This document shows positions 45,787 to 56,700 of a DNA stretch of 64,000 bases, in pieces; position 1 is the stretch's first letter, and each line of letters starts with the position of its first letter. A model generated the notes under the pieces. The model did not search any database, was not told the origin of the DNA, and was given only the letters and a program-made list of their open reading frames with translations. A program made the translations under genes and the position numbers. Source of the DNA: Rhabdophis nuchalis (taxonomy: Eukaryota; Chordata; Lepidosauria; Squamata; Natricidae); contig CM077643.1 of the NCBI GenBank assembly GCA_039707465.1, positions 328,603,419 through 328,667,418 of the forward strand, written 5' to 3'.

Positions 45787-47587
45787 CCTAATATTTACAT
45801 AATGCCTTAATATTTAATATTATGTAAATATTAATCCTTAATATTTATGTAATGTCTAAATTATGTATTATATAATATGCTGAAAACTGCCAGAGTTCTG
45901 TTGTGTAAACCAACCTTTCCAAACCTGTTACGACTACAATTCCCACAGCCATCAATTCAAATGACTAGGATTTATGGATGATGTAGTTCCAACAAATTCT
46001 GAGAGTATCAGCTTCAGAAGGCCAAAGTAGAAAATGTTCCCATCTAGCTAAGTTATGAAACAAATGCACCCATTCTTTATTTACTTCACAATTTGGGGTG
46101 GGTGGGCAGGGAGATGCTTTCTGCTGGGGATGCCTTCTGCTGACCATGTATTATCCTCGTTCAACCTTATGATAATGGCTAGGCTTATCTGTTTCTGTTT
46201 CAATCATGAAACAGCCTTTGATTTTAAACATCCTTCCCCTGCCAGCCTTTCTCAACTGTGCCCATGCTGCTTGGGAATTCAGAGCTCCATAATCCCAGCA
46301 TAACTGCTTGTTGGAGGAAGCTGCATTATGTCCAGAAAACCCGAGTCAACTATTCCATTGGTGCTGAGCTCCTGTTCTCTCCATAGGCCTCCTGTTAGGA
46401 CAATGTATTAATTTAAACATCATCTGACCTACCTAGGGGCATAAGATCATTTTAACTGGATTCACACATTGCATAAACCACTGTTTATTTAGCTAGAGAA
46501 ATTTAACAGAATTCTCTAAACCATAAATTTATAAAGTCATAATATCTGGCTGCATACCACACACTAAAACAAAAATCAAACAAATTATATTAGGGTTCAG
46601 TATAATATGAGGTCTCAGTCTATACTGTCTTAGCTCTTAAACGCAAAGGCTTTCTTTTCTTTTCTTGTGCAAGCAGGTATGTGTTACAGCACTCTTTCCC
46701 CAAAATGGAGAAACCAGACCAAAGAAGTATCAAGTAAAAATGGCTTGGCGAACATTCCTGTAATGTTTTGAATCTTAGTTACAGTACAAACAGACCTTTC
46801 AGAAAGGGCCATCAAAATAGTAATCTGGAAAATGAGTGCTATTACTGTGATGGGTAACTGGCTGACCAATGGATGCATGTCACACTCCTCATAGCCTCCC
46901 GGATTAGCTGTATGAAGCAGATCTCTAATTGCCACAGATACGGATACAGCACTGAATCTTAATTAGTTTCCATAGAAACTACGATTTCAGGAGGGAGGGG
47001 AAGACAATATGTAGTGATACAGAGTACTATAAAGTTTTTATTGGCACATTTGAAAAAATTGGCCAAGTAGGCAGCAATAAAATGTTATACCATAATGAGC
47101 ACTTTTCTCTAGTTTTGTAGGAGAGAAATAGAAAATGTCTAGGAAAGGAACAGTAAGCTATTTCTGATTACACATGTTTATTACACTGGATTAAACGGGT
47201 TTGGGATAGCCTTCCAGATCTCCTGGGTGTCTCCTCAGGGTCCCCACATCCATAGGGAAAAAGTTTGGGAAATATTAGTTTAGAAAATGTCTTCAGATAC
47301 ACCGTACCTTTCCTTATCATGGCTTAGGAAGTTAAAGAATCATATAGCATACATCTTCTCTTGTAGATATACTGAGCAGAAAAGGTAAATAAATGAGAAA
47401 ATGTATCTGTTATTCTTTCTCTAACAACCCATCCTGAGCCTTCCTCTCCACTTACACATTCTATTGTCAGAGAGTTGGTTTATTATGTTCTCTACATTTT
47501 CTATATGTTTTTCACTTCTATCCTAAAATAACATTTCATCTGTCAAAATGCAGCACTGTGTCCTCCCTTATCCTTCTTTTCAACTTA

Positions 47588-47798
47588 AAGGTAAAGGTTC
47601 CCCTTGCACATATGTGCTAGTCATCCCCGACCCTAGGGGGCAGTGCTCATCTCCATTTCAAAGCCGAAGTGCCAGTGCTGTCCGAAGATGTCTCCGTGGT
47701 CATGAGGCCAGCATGACTTAACACTGAAGGTGCACGGAGCGCTGTTACATTCCCACCAAAGTGGTCCCTATTTTTCTACTTGCATTTATTATGTGCTT
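47588..47798 (-). mobile_element. Split SINE (ACCTTT tail family), 3' half
   Basis: Matches 45438 onwards up to ATGTGCTT, where the DIRS element begins. Its outer flank AACTTA (47582-47587) recurs after the other half (53660-53665), showing that both halves are one insertion. Confidence 0.9.
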
Positions 47799-47801
47799 CT
47801 C

Positions 47802-47937
47802 AATAAGGGTGGAGATAGCATCCATGTATGGGTTAAACCTATCCACGCTCTGATTGGACTGAGTCATAATATTAAATAATTAATTAAGTAGGCATGGTAT
47901 ATAACCCCCTACGGAGTAGCCACACCCAGTTTCCGAC
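47802..47937 (+). repeat. DIRS left inverted terminal repeat
   Basis: GGAGATAGCATCCATGTATG onward to CACACCCAGTTTCCGAC. Over about 135 bp it is the complement of the right repeat with two differences. It contains a TATATAA (about 47898) facing inward, a possible promoter element. Confidence 0.92.
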
Positions 47938-48463
47938 TCAGTTCCAGCTCTGGGACTATTCGGTGTCCAACTCCTATTTGATTGTTTGAATTGAATGGAA
48001 TTGAATTGTTTGAATCAGAGATTGAGATTTGGATTTGATCACATTGAGCGCTGTGAGTAGACAGGGGACCCCCTCCTTCAGGAGCAGCCCAGGGCTCAGG
48101 CTTCCCTGTCTCAATTCAGCCACAGGCCCCGGCCTTCGGCTGCCTTTAAGGCCTCAATACTAGCCTCCTACCTGAGCCTCCCCCGCTTGAGTTTCCAGCA
48201 TTCCTCGCTGTGGCTGCTGCTGGTTAGGAGAGGAGGGTGAGGTCAAGCGCTATTAGGAGGCGGGCCGTACGCGCAGCTTTGCTGTGAGGCCTTGTCCCTG
48301 CTGCGGCAGGTGCGCACTCTGCTCCCCGGCTAGCTTCGGCCTGCCGCGCAAGTGCGATCGCTCCCAGGGCCTTCTCTGCCGAACCAAATTAATTCTGTGC
48401 AGGCTTTCCCACAACTGACAGGCCTCTGTCAACTGTGAGGGCTGCTCCACTGGGCCTAAATGA

Positions 48464-50095
48464 ATGGTGCCTCTTTATTACCCCTTTTGGAAAAGAACAG
48501 AGCCAAGTCAGCTTCTAAAGGCTGTTTTGGAGAAGGGGTCAGGCGTGCGGAAGCTCTTTGCAGCAAGGCCGCTCTTTCACTTTATATTCAAGCCTCTCTC
48601 AGGGGCCTTTGGCATGAACGGCCATTTTGAAGCCTGCCTGAATCAAGAACCAAAATGGCTGCCGCCTCAGCTTCAGAGGACAGTGAGTGGAGTCAGGTCC
48701 TCACGGCTACGACCAGTGGCCCCACGGAAGGAACAGAGGCTCCTGCAGTGGTAATTGCCCCCATCGCCACAAGGCAAAGGGGAAGAAAGAGCATGTGGAA
48801 CCACAAGCCTCAAAAGGGGCCAAATTGGGGTTCAAAATCCCCTAAGCCTGCCTTTAAGTATGAGAAGCAGAGGCATGAGGCACTAGAAAGCATTTATTAA
48901 AGTACCAGCAGCCAGAAGACTTCTCTTGTCCTGAGCACTAAGGTGAGGCAGTCTGCACTCTCTTCGCCTGGGAGAGCTGCAGAGGATCCCTCCATGTGAG
49001 GATCCCCATTGACTCCTCAGGCCCCTGGGGTTCTGGCCAAGGTTGGCAGTCGCCCCCACGCACTGCCCCATGGGGGCTTCACCTCAACCTCTTCCCTCTA
49101 CATCCGCAGGGGTTGGTGCTGCTCAATTACCCCAGTCGGGAGGGGGAGCAATTTCAGGACCTAATGTTCAGGGCTTTCCAGCAGTGCAGCGTTGCTGCTT
49201 CCCAACGGCCTCAGATTCAGCCACAGGGTGCTCCTCCATCTGCAGTTCCTGTGGGGATAGATGGTCAGGAGTCTCCCCTGTTTCTTCCCAGGACAATAGT
49301 GAGTCTGAATCTGAAGAGGGCGAAATCAGAGAGGAGAAGCTTTCAGGGGATGAGGGCATACGCCCTTCTAAGCCTTCCTTCTCAGTTTGTTTCCGCATTG
49401 TTTAAGTGTATTCCCTTTAATGCTAAGGCATCGGCCAATTTTGGCGAAAAGCCATCGGAACCCCTGGTGCTACGGCTGGGCCTTTTTGCCGAGACTATAT
49501 TTGTAGATCAGGCTATTGAGGCTGACATGTTCCCACCCCCCAAGTCCTTCTTGACCTAGTCAAGTGCCAGTGGGCATCTCCAGCATCTGGGCCCACTTCC
49601 AACGGCTATATGTTCATTAATGTGGACAAGGACATGGTTCAGGTGCTGTTGCAACCCTCTGTTGATGCACCGGTCACAGCCATACATGCATCTGCAAACA
49701 TGCCCAGGGAACCAGAGCACTCTCTGAAGCCAGAGGATGATGATGATGATGATGATGATGATCACCTTACAAAAGGGCCATCAGGCTGCTGCCTGGGCAG
49801 TGAGAGCTGCTACCACTGCCTCCTTCTTTAATGGTCTTCTTTGCTTTGATTGCAGGATCTTCAACAGCAAACGCCAATAGCAGATTTCAGGTCACATCAG
49901 GACATCAACAAACTGGTGGTGGCCATCCAATTTTCTTCGGGCATCACTTTAGTCGCAGCCAGGTTTGCCTTCAGGGCAGTTGCTTCATCCATAGGCTGCA
50001 GCTGTGGCAAGCTGATGCGTGCCACATATGACGCCTGGCGTCATTCCTCTTTGCTGGAGGGTCCTTCTTTGGGGCGTCCATTGACCTTTTCTTAA
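48464..50095 (+). pseudogene. DIRS gag-like region, decayed
   Basis: Overlapping broken frames in the first DIRS position. MAAASASEDSEWSQVL starts at 48655, a basic KPAFKYEKQRHEALES segment lies near 48850, serine/glutamate-rich SESESEEGEIREEKLSG near 49300, and an acidic run from a (GAT)n tract at 49735-49762. Gag proteins of this group package element RNA. Identity rests mainly on position between the left repeat and RT; the sequence alone is weak. Frameshifts separate the pieces, so no single protein is encoded. Confidence 0.55.
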
Positions 50096-50519
50096 TTGAG
50101 ACTTAGGGCAAATGGAAGGTGTTTCTTACAGCTCCTAGGAAGGGCAATTTCTGGGCAGTGCCCTAGCCCCGTTGCTCCAATTTCTGTGATCAAACTACAG
50201 TCCTTTATTCTGGGGTCAGGACTACAGATCTTCTTTTAAGGGGTCTGATTTCAGTCAGTCAGGTTTCAGGCTGTACCAGGGAGGCTATGCCCCCAGCCAG
50301 AGATATCAACTGGATAGGCAGCAGAGGGGTGGACAGCAGAAACAGCCCTCTCATGGGGGCGAAGGAGGCGGCACTCTTTTTCCGCAAGAATTAATTCTGG
50401 GCCCAGCTCTCCCCTCATTGGGGGATGCTTGGCATATTTCGCAGATTGTTGGGACTCCTCTACCTCCGATGCGTGGGTACAATCAACCATCAGGTCTCGG
50501 ATAACCCGACTCGGAGGTG

Positions 50520-51970
50520 ACTTATGCAGGAAGCCATTCAACACCTATTGGACATTAGGGCTATCCAACTGGTGCCTCCAGTTTAACAGGATCAGGATTA
50601 TTAGTCCTTTCTCTCCGGGATCCCAAAGGCTTGGGGCGGCTGGAGAACTATTTTTGATTTTAAATAGTTTGACCGCTATGTGCGTTATCGCAGGTTTAAG
50701 ATGCGTTCACCGCACTCAATATTAGAGGGTATTAGGCAGGGAGATATTCTCACATCCATCAGCCTTACTGAGGTCTATCTGCACATACCTATAGCCCCTG
50801 AATACTGACAGTTTCTCAGGTTTTGTTACCTTGGGCACCACTTCCAGTACCGAGCCTTACCCATCGGGTTGTCATCTGCACCTCAAGTCTTCAGGTAGGT
50901 GATGGTGGCATTGGCAGCGTTCCTGAGACAGGTACGTGTGCAAATCCAAGGCGGCCTAGATGACCTGTTGCTACAGTCCTCTTCTATAAGTGATGCCCCA
51001 AGGGACTTAGACATTACCAGGTTGACCTTGCGAGGCCAGGTGCTTTCGATCAATCTGGCCAAAAGCTATCTAGGCACTATGGTGTCTTGCCATTGGCATT
51101 GCCTTACCAATAAAGACCTTCAATGGTTTCTTTCACCATTTCAGCTAAGGCTCATGAGCTGCTCCCAGATCCAGGTTCTTCTGCCAGCGGAAGTCTCCTG
51201 CTCTTTGATTGGTGGACATCATCTAGCCTACCCAAGGGGGAATTCTTCAGGGTCCCAGACCGAGGTCACAGTCACTTCAGACACCAACCTACTCGGAGGG
51301 GGGGATCCAACTTCAGGGGAGAACCTGGTGGCTTAGTGGCTACACCATCTGCCTAATGTAATACGGCCCTGGTTAGAATCCCAGTAGGGATATGACTAGC
51401 TGATGAGAGCTAAATAGTTTGAAATAGATCTATACTAGTCTCCCTTATATGCAGATGGCACAGGGACAATGGAGCCAAGCGGAACTAGCTCACAACATAA
51501 ACTGGTTGGAACTCAGGGCGGTCCACCTGGATCTCAAACCATTTCGTTTTTCGGTCAAGGGCACACATATTCTGGTCCTCACAGACAACATGGCCACTAA
51601 GGCTCATATTACAGGCAAGGGGGGACCAGGTCAAGGTCCCTAATGCTGGGGGCCAGGAGCTTGGGTCTTTGGGCAGAGAGGAATTTGCTCTCAATAACCA
51701 CAGTACATATAGCGGGGGTGGACAATGTCAGGGCTGACCAGCTCAGTCGGATTGAGGTGGACAATTCAGGATTGCAGCTGCAGCTGGCTATCTTCCCGGC
51801 AATTGTGGACCCTTTTGGCTGCCCAGAGGTCTACCTGTTTGCAACTCCCCTCAATACTCAGCTCCCGATATTTTATTCCCAGTTCCTTCGCAGAATGCAG
51901 AGGGGGTGGATGCTCTCCACTGCCAATGGCCTCTGGGGCTCCTTTATGCCTTCCTGCCTTTGCCCCTGAT
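50520..51970 (+). pseudogene. DIRS reverse transcriptase / RNase H, decayed
   Basis: RT pieces: RQGDILTSISLTEVYLHIPI near 50735, LGHHFQYRALPIGLSSAPQV near 50834, and the catalytic loop at 50953-50964, where GLDD stands in place of the usual YxDD. RNase H pieces: INWLELRAVHLDL near 51499, LTDNMATKAHI near 51573, and VRADQLSRIEVDN near 51730. EVYLFATPLNTQLPIF follows near 51829. Stops interrupt the RT (for example a TAG directly after APQVFR near 50896), and a SINE splits the RNase H part. RT copies the element RNA and RNase H removes the template. The match to DIRS-type polymerases is good; the protein is dead. Confidence 0.85.
51317..51450 (+). mobile_element. tRNA-derived SINE inside the DIRS RNase H region
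   Basis: GGAGAACCTGGTGGCTTAGT (A-box region) and GGTTAGAATCCCAGTA (B-box region) are tRNA-like. Leaving it out restores the frame on both sides: IQLQ before and MAQGQWSQAE after. No other copy in the window and no clear target duplication. Confidence 0.65.
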
Positions 51971-52150
51971 TCCCAGAGTCATTCAAAAGATCTTGCGGGA
52001 GGGGGCGGAGGTGGTGCTTGCCCCACATTGGCCTCAGCAGCCCTGGTTTGCCGACCTTTGATCTCTATAGTGGAAAGGCTCTGGAGGATTCCCCAAGAGA
52101 TTATTTCCTTCAGCCAGGGGTCGCTGGAGCATCTGGAGCCTCAATGACTC
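51950..52150 (+). pseudogene. DIRS post-RNase H domain relic
   Basis: YAFLPLPLIPRVIQKILREG near 51943, then PHWPQQPWFADL near 52020, are like the segment following RNase H in DIRS polymerases, often described as a Dam-like methyltransferase domain. Stops follow. No methyltransferase catalytic motif was confirmed. Confidence 0.45.
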
Positions 52151-52239
52151 TAGTTGACGCCTAATGCTTGAGCGGAGCGTTCAGAGACGAGACACCTTTT
52201 CCTCCAGGATCATTCAGATTTTCAGGCTTCCTGTCCACC

Positions 52240-53206
52240 TTCCATGCGGCTCATATACTGTGCAACCTGGGGCGCTTGTTGTAAGTGGTGTTTGATGAAC
52301 CACTTTGACCCAGTACAAGCCACTATCCCACAGGTCCCGGGATTTCTTCAAGTGGGCCTGGGCAAAGGGTTGACTCCTAATACCATTGAGAGACAGGTAT
52401 CAGTAGTTTCTTCTGTACCTTTGTGTGGTAGGTCACAAACTTTGACTCAACGTCCTAGAGTCAAGAGATTTCTCAAGGGTGCTTTGGTACTCTTTACATA
52501 AGGTATTGGATTATTTGACAAGTGCCCTCTTGACACTGTGGAAGGAGATTTTTCGGATTTGTGCAAGTTTTATGCAGATAGGGTTGTCCTACGTCTGGAT
52601 CCCTCCTTTGCCCCGAAGATGGGGTCTTGGTTCCGTCGGGCTCAGGAGGTGGTCCTCCCCAGCTTTCCTGCAGAGTCTGCGCAGACCTCGGAGGACCGGT
52701 GGCACTTGCTGGATGTCAGGCGTGCCTTGCATGTGTACATTGATTGTATGGCTGTTATTTGCAGGTCGGAGTCTCTTTTTGTCTCCTTTCTGCCAGGTTC
52801 CCTGGGTAAGAAGGTGTCTGCTGTGTGGGACGATGGGTTTGTCAATGCAATTGAGAACACCTAGGCAGCTTGTGACGAGGCAGTTCCTCGAGGAGTCACA
52901 GCACATTCTGCATGCAGTGCAACGACGACTTTGGCTTGGGCGATGCAAGCTTCTCTGGGAGAAATTTGCAGGGCTGCAGCGTGGTCTTCTCCATCCCCTT
53001 TCGTGTGGTATTATACATGGGACACGTTTGCCTCGGCTGAGGCCGACTTTGGCTGCTGGGTTCTGTCCGCCCTCCTTCATTGGAGCAGGTCTGATCTCGA
53101 CCCTCCCGTGGGTCCTTTTCAGGGCTTTGGTATGTCCCATACATGGATGCTATCTCCACCCTTATTGAGAAAGGGCGTTGGTACTTACCTGATACGCCTC
53201 TTCTAA
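52240..53206 (+). pseudogene. DIRS tyrosine recombinase, decayed
   Basis: N-terminal part: LQVGLGKGLTPNTIERQVSV near 52348 and RPRVKRFLKGAL near 52453. Middle: HVYIDCMAVICRSESLFVSF near 52732. C-terminal catalytic part: PRGVTAHSACSATTTLAWAM near 52885, then SLGEICRAAAWSSPSPFVWY and YTWDTFASAEADF. This enzyme inserts the circular element copy. The conserved H-x-x-R is HSAC here, because TGC replaces an Arg codon at 52913-52915, and a stop (TAG at 52862-52864) and frame changes also break it. The likely nucleophile Tyr in WYYTWDT remains. Not functional. Confidence 0.85.
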
Positions 53207-53226
53207 TAAGGGGGGAGATAGCATCC
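53134..53226 (+). repeat. DIRS internal complementary region
   Basis: Complement of the left end (GTCCCATACATGGATGCTAT to CTTATTGAG) joined at 53169/53170 to the complement of the right end (AAAGGGCGTTGGTACTTACC to GAGATAGCATCC). It spans the junction of the circular DNA and is diagnostic of DIRS-type elements. Confidence 0.92.
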
Positions 53227-53351
53227 GGCCCATCCCTTTCTCGTTCAGCCCTGCCTGTGTTTGGAGTCTGGCTCTTGTTGTTCTTGGTAGTGTTACTGTT
53301 GAATTTTTCTTGCTAAAGGAGTTGGTTCGTACCGGTGAGTCTGTATTCTTC

Positions 53352-53488
53352 GTCGAAAACTGGGTGTGGCTACTCCGTAGGGGGTTATATACCATGCCTA
53401 CTTAATTAATTATTTAATATTATGACTCAGTCCAATCAGAGCGTGGATAGGTTTAACCCATACATGGATGCTATCTCCCCCCTTATTA
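53352..53488 (-). repeat. DIRS right inverted terminal repeat
   Basis: GTCGAAAACTGGGTGTGGCT through TGGATGCTATCTCC, complement of the left repeat. The right end goes on about 35 bp further (AGAAGAGGCGTATCAGG to CGCCCTTT), with no counterpart at the left end, as the internal region predicts. Confidence 0.92.
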
Positions 53489-53522
53489 GAAGAGGCGTAT
53501 CAGGTAAGTACCAACGCCCTTT

Positions 53523-53659
53523 TTGAACTGCTAGGTTGGCAGAAGCTGGGACACGTAACAGGAGCTCACCCCCATTAGGCAGCACTAGAGATTCAAACCA
53601 CTGAGCTGCCAACCTTTCTGATTGACAAGCTCAGCATCTTAGCCCCTGAGCCATCGTTT
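53523..53659 (-). mobile_element. Split SINE (ACCTTT tail family), 5' half
   Basis: TTGAACTGCTAGGTTGGCAG continues exactly where the 3' half stopped, and it ends CCCTGAGCCATCG before the AACTTA duplicate. Confidence 0.9.
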
Positions 53660-54225
53660 AACTTACACAACTTTAATTACTACAGAGGTAGATTAAAAAG
53701 GAAAAGCAGGGAAGGGGCACAAGAACAATCCTTATTAAATATTAAGAATTTTCAACTTAGCCACCAGACAGTCTGTTGGCTGCAGCTCTTCAGAGTAAGC
53801 AATTTATTTTGCTAAGAAGAGAACTGGTTTGCTCAGCTTATCCTTTATCAAATGAAGGAGCACTCATATTCAGAGAGAACTACTCTTTTGGAAGCAAATG
53901 AAGCCATTTAGATTTGCTATGATGAAATCCATGATATTTTAAAAGAAGAGTGATTGTTTAATATGCTTTATGAGTACTTCAAGTAGAAAAGGGGGAGAAG
54001 ATTTCATTCAAAATAAAGAACAGGCTGATTTTTTTTAAAAAACATTGCCCAACAGAAGACAGCTTTGCTTGTGCATCAGAGCGAAGTTTTAACAATCAGG
54101 TGAAGCTAAACAGACATCTGGAGAATGGTGATTACAACACTGAACTTCTAGATGACAACAATCCAGAGAAAAATTTGTTAACATTAACATGATTAACTTA
54201 TAAAGACTTCCCTTATACCTTAGAG

Positions 54226-54463
54226 GTGGCATGCAGAGCCCTCCTGTGGGCACGTGCGCCATCACCAGCTGTTCTTCTAGGTTTCATCACGTACATGTGC
54301 ACCAGCCAGCTGGACCTGCGTCATGCGCACTGGAACCTGGAAGAGCAGCTGGCCACGCATGCATGCGCACCGGCCAGCTGCTCTCTTCTAGATTCTGGCA
54401 TGAGCGTGCATGTGTGCGTGCTCCAGTAATGACCCTCGGTGCTGAAAAGGTTAACCTTCACTG
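54226..54463. mobile_element. GC-rich hAT-like MITE
   Basis: Ends GTGGCATGCAGAGCCC and AAAAGGTTAACCTTCACTG, with repeated internal CCAGCTG and GCATGCGCAC units. The 8-bp flanks are CCTTAGAG (54218-54225) and CCTTAGAT (54464-54471). Confidence 0.65.
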
Positions 54464-55124
54464 CCTTAGATCTATCTATAGATCTAGTTATCTTCTGCCA
54501 GAGAAATGCAGTCCTTTACATTAAATTAAATGATGTGGCAAAGAAGAGTTACAACTTATAGTGCTACAGAGAAGGAAAGAAAACATTTATGTTTTTGTTA
54601 TTTTCATTCTCTGATTTCCTACACTGTTTAACAGTAAAACAGGAATGCATTGTTCGTGCACTGACTTTACTTCTTACCACACTAAGGTCAGTATTTTAGT
54701 TACTGTTCCTGCTCAAGGGGAAAAAAATCCCAGAGGTTTTTTTCCACCTTTCCTAAATCACTGTTTATTATCCTGTTTTTGTTTTGTTTTGTTTTGTTTT
54801 AAAAGAAACCTGCAGCACTTAAGAATGGAAGAGAAAGAATTTCCTCACCAGAGAATTCTGAGTGATAACTGGGAAAGTGTGGGGAGTGGGGGATAGGCTT
54901 TGTTTCATGTATCAATATATTTTTATGAACTACCCAATTTACATGAGTGTACATTTAAAAATGAAAATTTCTATTGCACCATATTTCTATCCAATCTCAA
55001 ACATTTGTTTAATATGCCACACAAAGGCACCCGTTTTCTGAATGTAGTAATCAAAATCGATTAAAATATTAGCACCTTGACTTAAAGGATTCCTACAAAC
55101 TTTGTATCAGGGCATTCCATGGTC

Positions 55125-55302
55125 CAGTGGTGGGATTCACTTACCTTCCCTACAGTTTGCATGCGCTTGGTCTGCACATGTGCACCGCCTTCGGGGCATG
55201 CCCAATTGTCATGCATTACATCAGGGTGGGTGGGCAGAGCCTCCCACTGCTGGTGTTATCGGTTCGCCTGAACTGGAGAGACCCGGCTGAATACCATCTC
55301 TG
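55125..55302. mobile_element. 'CAGTGGTGGG' MITE
   Basis: CAGTGGTGGGATTCACTTAC to GGCTGAATACCATCTCTG, with GGTTCGCCTGAACTGG near the right end as in other copies. No clear target duplication. Confidence 0.75.
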
Positions 55303-56320
55303 ATTCCGTCTCTTCCCTACTCCATTCATTGTAATTACTATAACCTCAAAGTTTTCCATTCACCGTACTTTCCTAATAGTTAGAAAAATGACAAAATCTG
55401 AAACCAATTTCAAAACATGGTTTAACATCCCATCCCACTCTGAAACTCTTAACCACATTTTCCTAATTTGGATGCAAGAGAATGTTTAATTGAAAATTTC
55501 CTGGCATGTTACGATATTCTGAGAAGAGAGTAGAGACAACAGGATGAAGACATAGCTAGTTAGCTAAAGGGTACTGAATCATTCAAAAGTCCTATTTGAG
55601 TCAGGAATGTTTTTTGGGAAATATCCATGTTTAATTTAAGCACAACAAGAGGTGTTTATCAGAATAAGACTCAAATAAAAGCAAATTCGCTCGAATGCTA
55701 AACCCTTCCTTCTGATCTTGTGTAACAAAAGTCTGTGTATTGATTACTGCTTTGCCCTTTCACTGCAATGCCTGCGAGTTTTTGTTTTATTCCCCCCCCC
55801 CCCATTCATCTTAGCAAATACCGTACCAGGCAAATTGTTTAAGCAATGCAGAGCTGACCCTAATCTTCCTTGGTGCAATGCAACCCCCTGTACAAATGAA
55901 GAACTTAATAATGGTACCACTGGGCAGTAATTACGGCTAATCTATTATGAGCTATAGATCTATTATTAGATCTTGGTTAAAACGAAAGAGTGTGTGAGTC
56001 AAAAGTATAACAAAGGGGCTGAGTTTTATAAACAGTTCAAGAGTGCACTAAAAATCAAATAAAAAAATAAGTAAAACTATTTGATTTCTCTTTTTAATTA
56101 AACAGGGAAGACAATGGGAGCTTACTAATGAGAGTTATCATAGGTGAACCCAAGTGCACCTTCACAGAGCTCTGGAAATTTTCTATAAGACTATACTTTG
56201 GTTTCTGTTACTTGCTTCCCTAACAACACTTAACAGTTCACATTTCCCAGCTGAAGTATTATATCACAAGAATTTAAGAATTTGCCTTACATTAAGGCAA
56301 ATTCACACTCCCCTTTCGCC

Positions 56321-56700
56321 CAGTGATGAGATTCAAAATATTTTACTACCAATTCTGTGGGCATGGCTTGGTGGACATGGCAGGGGAAGGATACTGTAAA
56401 ACAGGGGTCCCCAACCTTTGCAACTTTAAGTCTGAAGGACTTCAGGTCCAGAATTCTCCAGCAAAGCTGGCTGGAGAATTCTGGGAGCTGAAGTCCTTCA
56501 GACTTAAAGTTGCAAAGTTTGGGGACCCCTGCTGTAAAATCTCCATTCCCACCCCACTCCAGGGGAAGGTTACTGCAAAATCCCCATTCCCTTCCAATCA
56601 GTTGGGACTTGGGAGGAAGATGGGGGCAGGGCCAGTCAGAGGTGGTATTTACCAGTTCTATGAACTACTCAAAATTTCTGCTACTGGTTCTCCAGAACTT
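56321..56700. mobile_element. 'CAGTGGTGGG' MITE, decayed, hosting a foldback MITE
   Basis: CAGTGATGAGATTCAAAATA starts it, and CAGAGGTGGTATTTACC at 56637 may be a second start. The body is interrupted by the family-A hairpin at 56402-56531. Confidence 0.55.
56402..56531. mobile_element. Foldback hAT MITE (family A) with perfect 8-bp duplication
   Basis: CAGGGGTCCCCAACCTTTGC to GGGGACCCCTG; CTGTAAAA at 56394-56401 and 56532-56539. The arms share long, almost exact complementarity. Confidence 0.92.

Larger units (their letters stand above)
47799..53522 (+). mobile_element. DIRS-like tyrosine-recombinase retrotransposon, full length, inactive
   Basis: About 5.7 kb, with inverted terminal repeats (47802-47937 and 53352-53488), an internal complementary region (53134-53226), and gag-, RT/RNase H- and recombinase-like regions in DIRS order. 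DIRS elements replicate by reverse transcription and insert a circular copy with a tyrosine recombinase, so they leave no long target duplication. Borders are set by the interrupted SINE: CTCAATAAGG at the left, CGCCCTTT at the right. All reading frames carry stops and shifts. A later SINE lies at 51317-51450. DIRS elements are known from fish, amphibians and reptiles and, to my knowledge, absent from mammals and birds. Confidence 0.9.

Noticed and set aside
52589..53140. 183-residue - strand frame
   Set aside because: Antisense shadow of the DIRS recombinase; no independent protein features.
47802..53488. Long terminal repeats of a retrovirus-like element
   Set aside because: The terminal repeats are inverted, not direct, and the element has a tyrosine recombinase and internal complementary region; no integrase, protease or envelope was seen.
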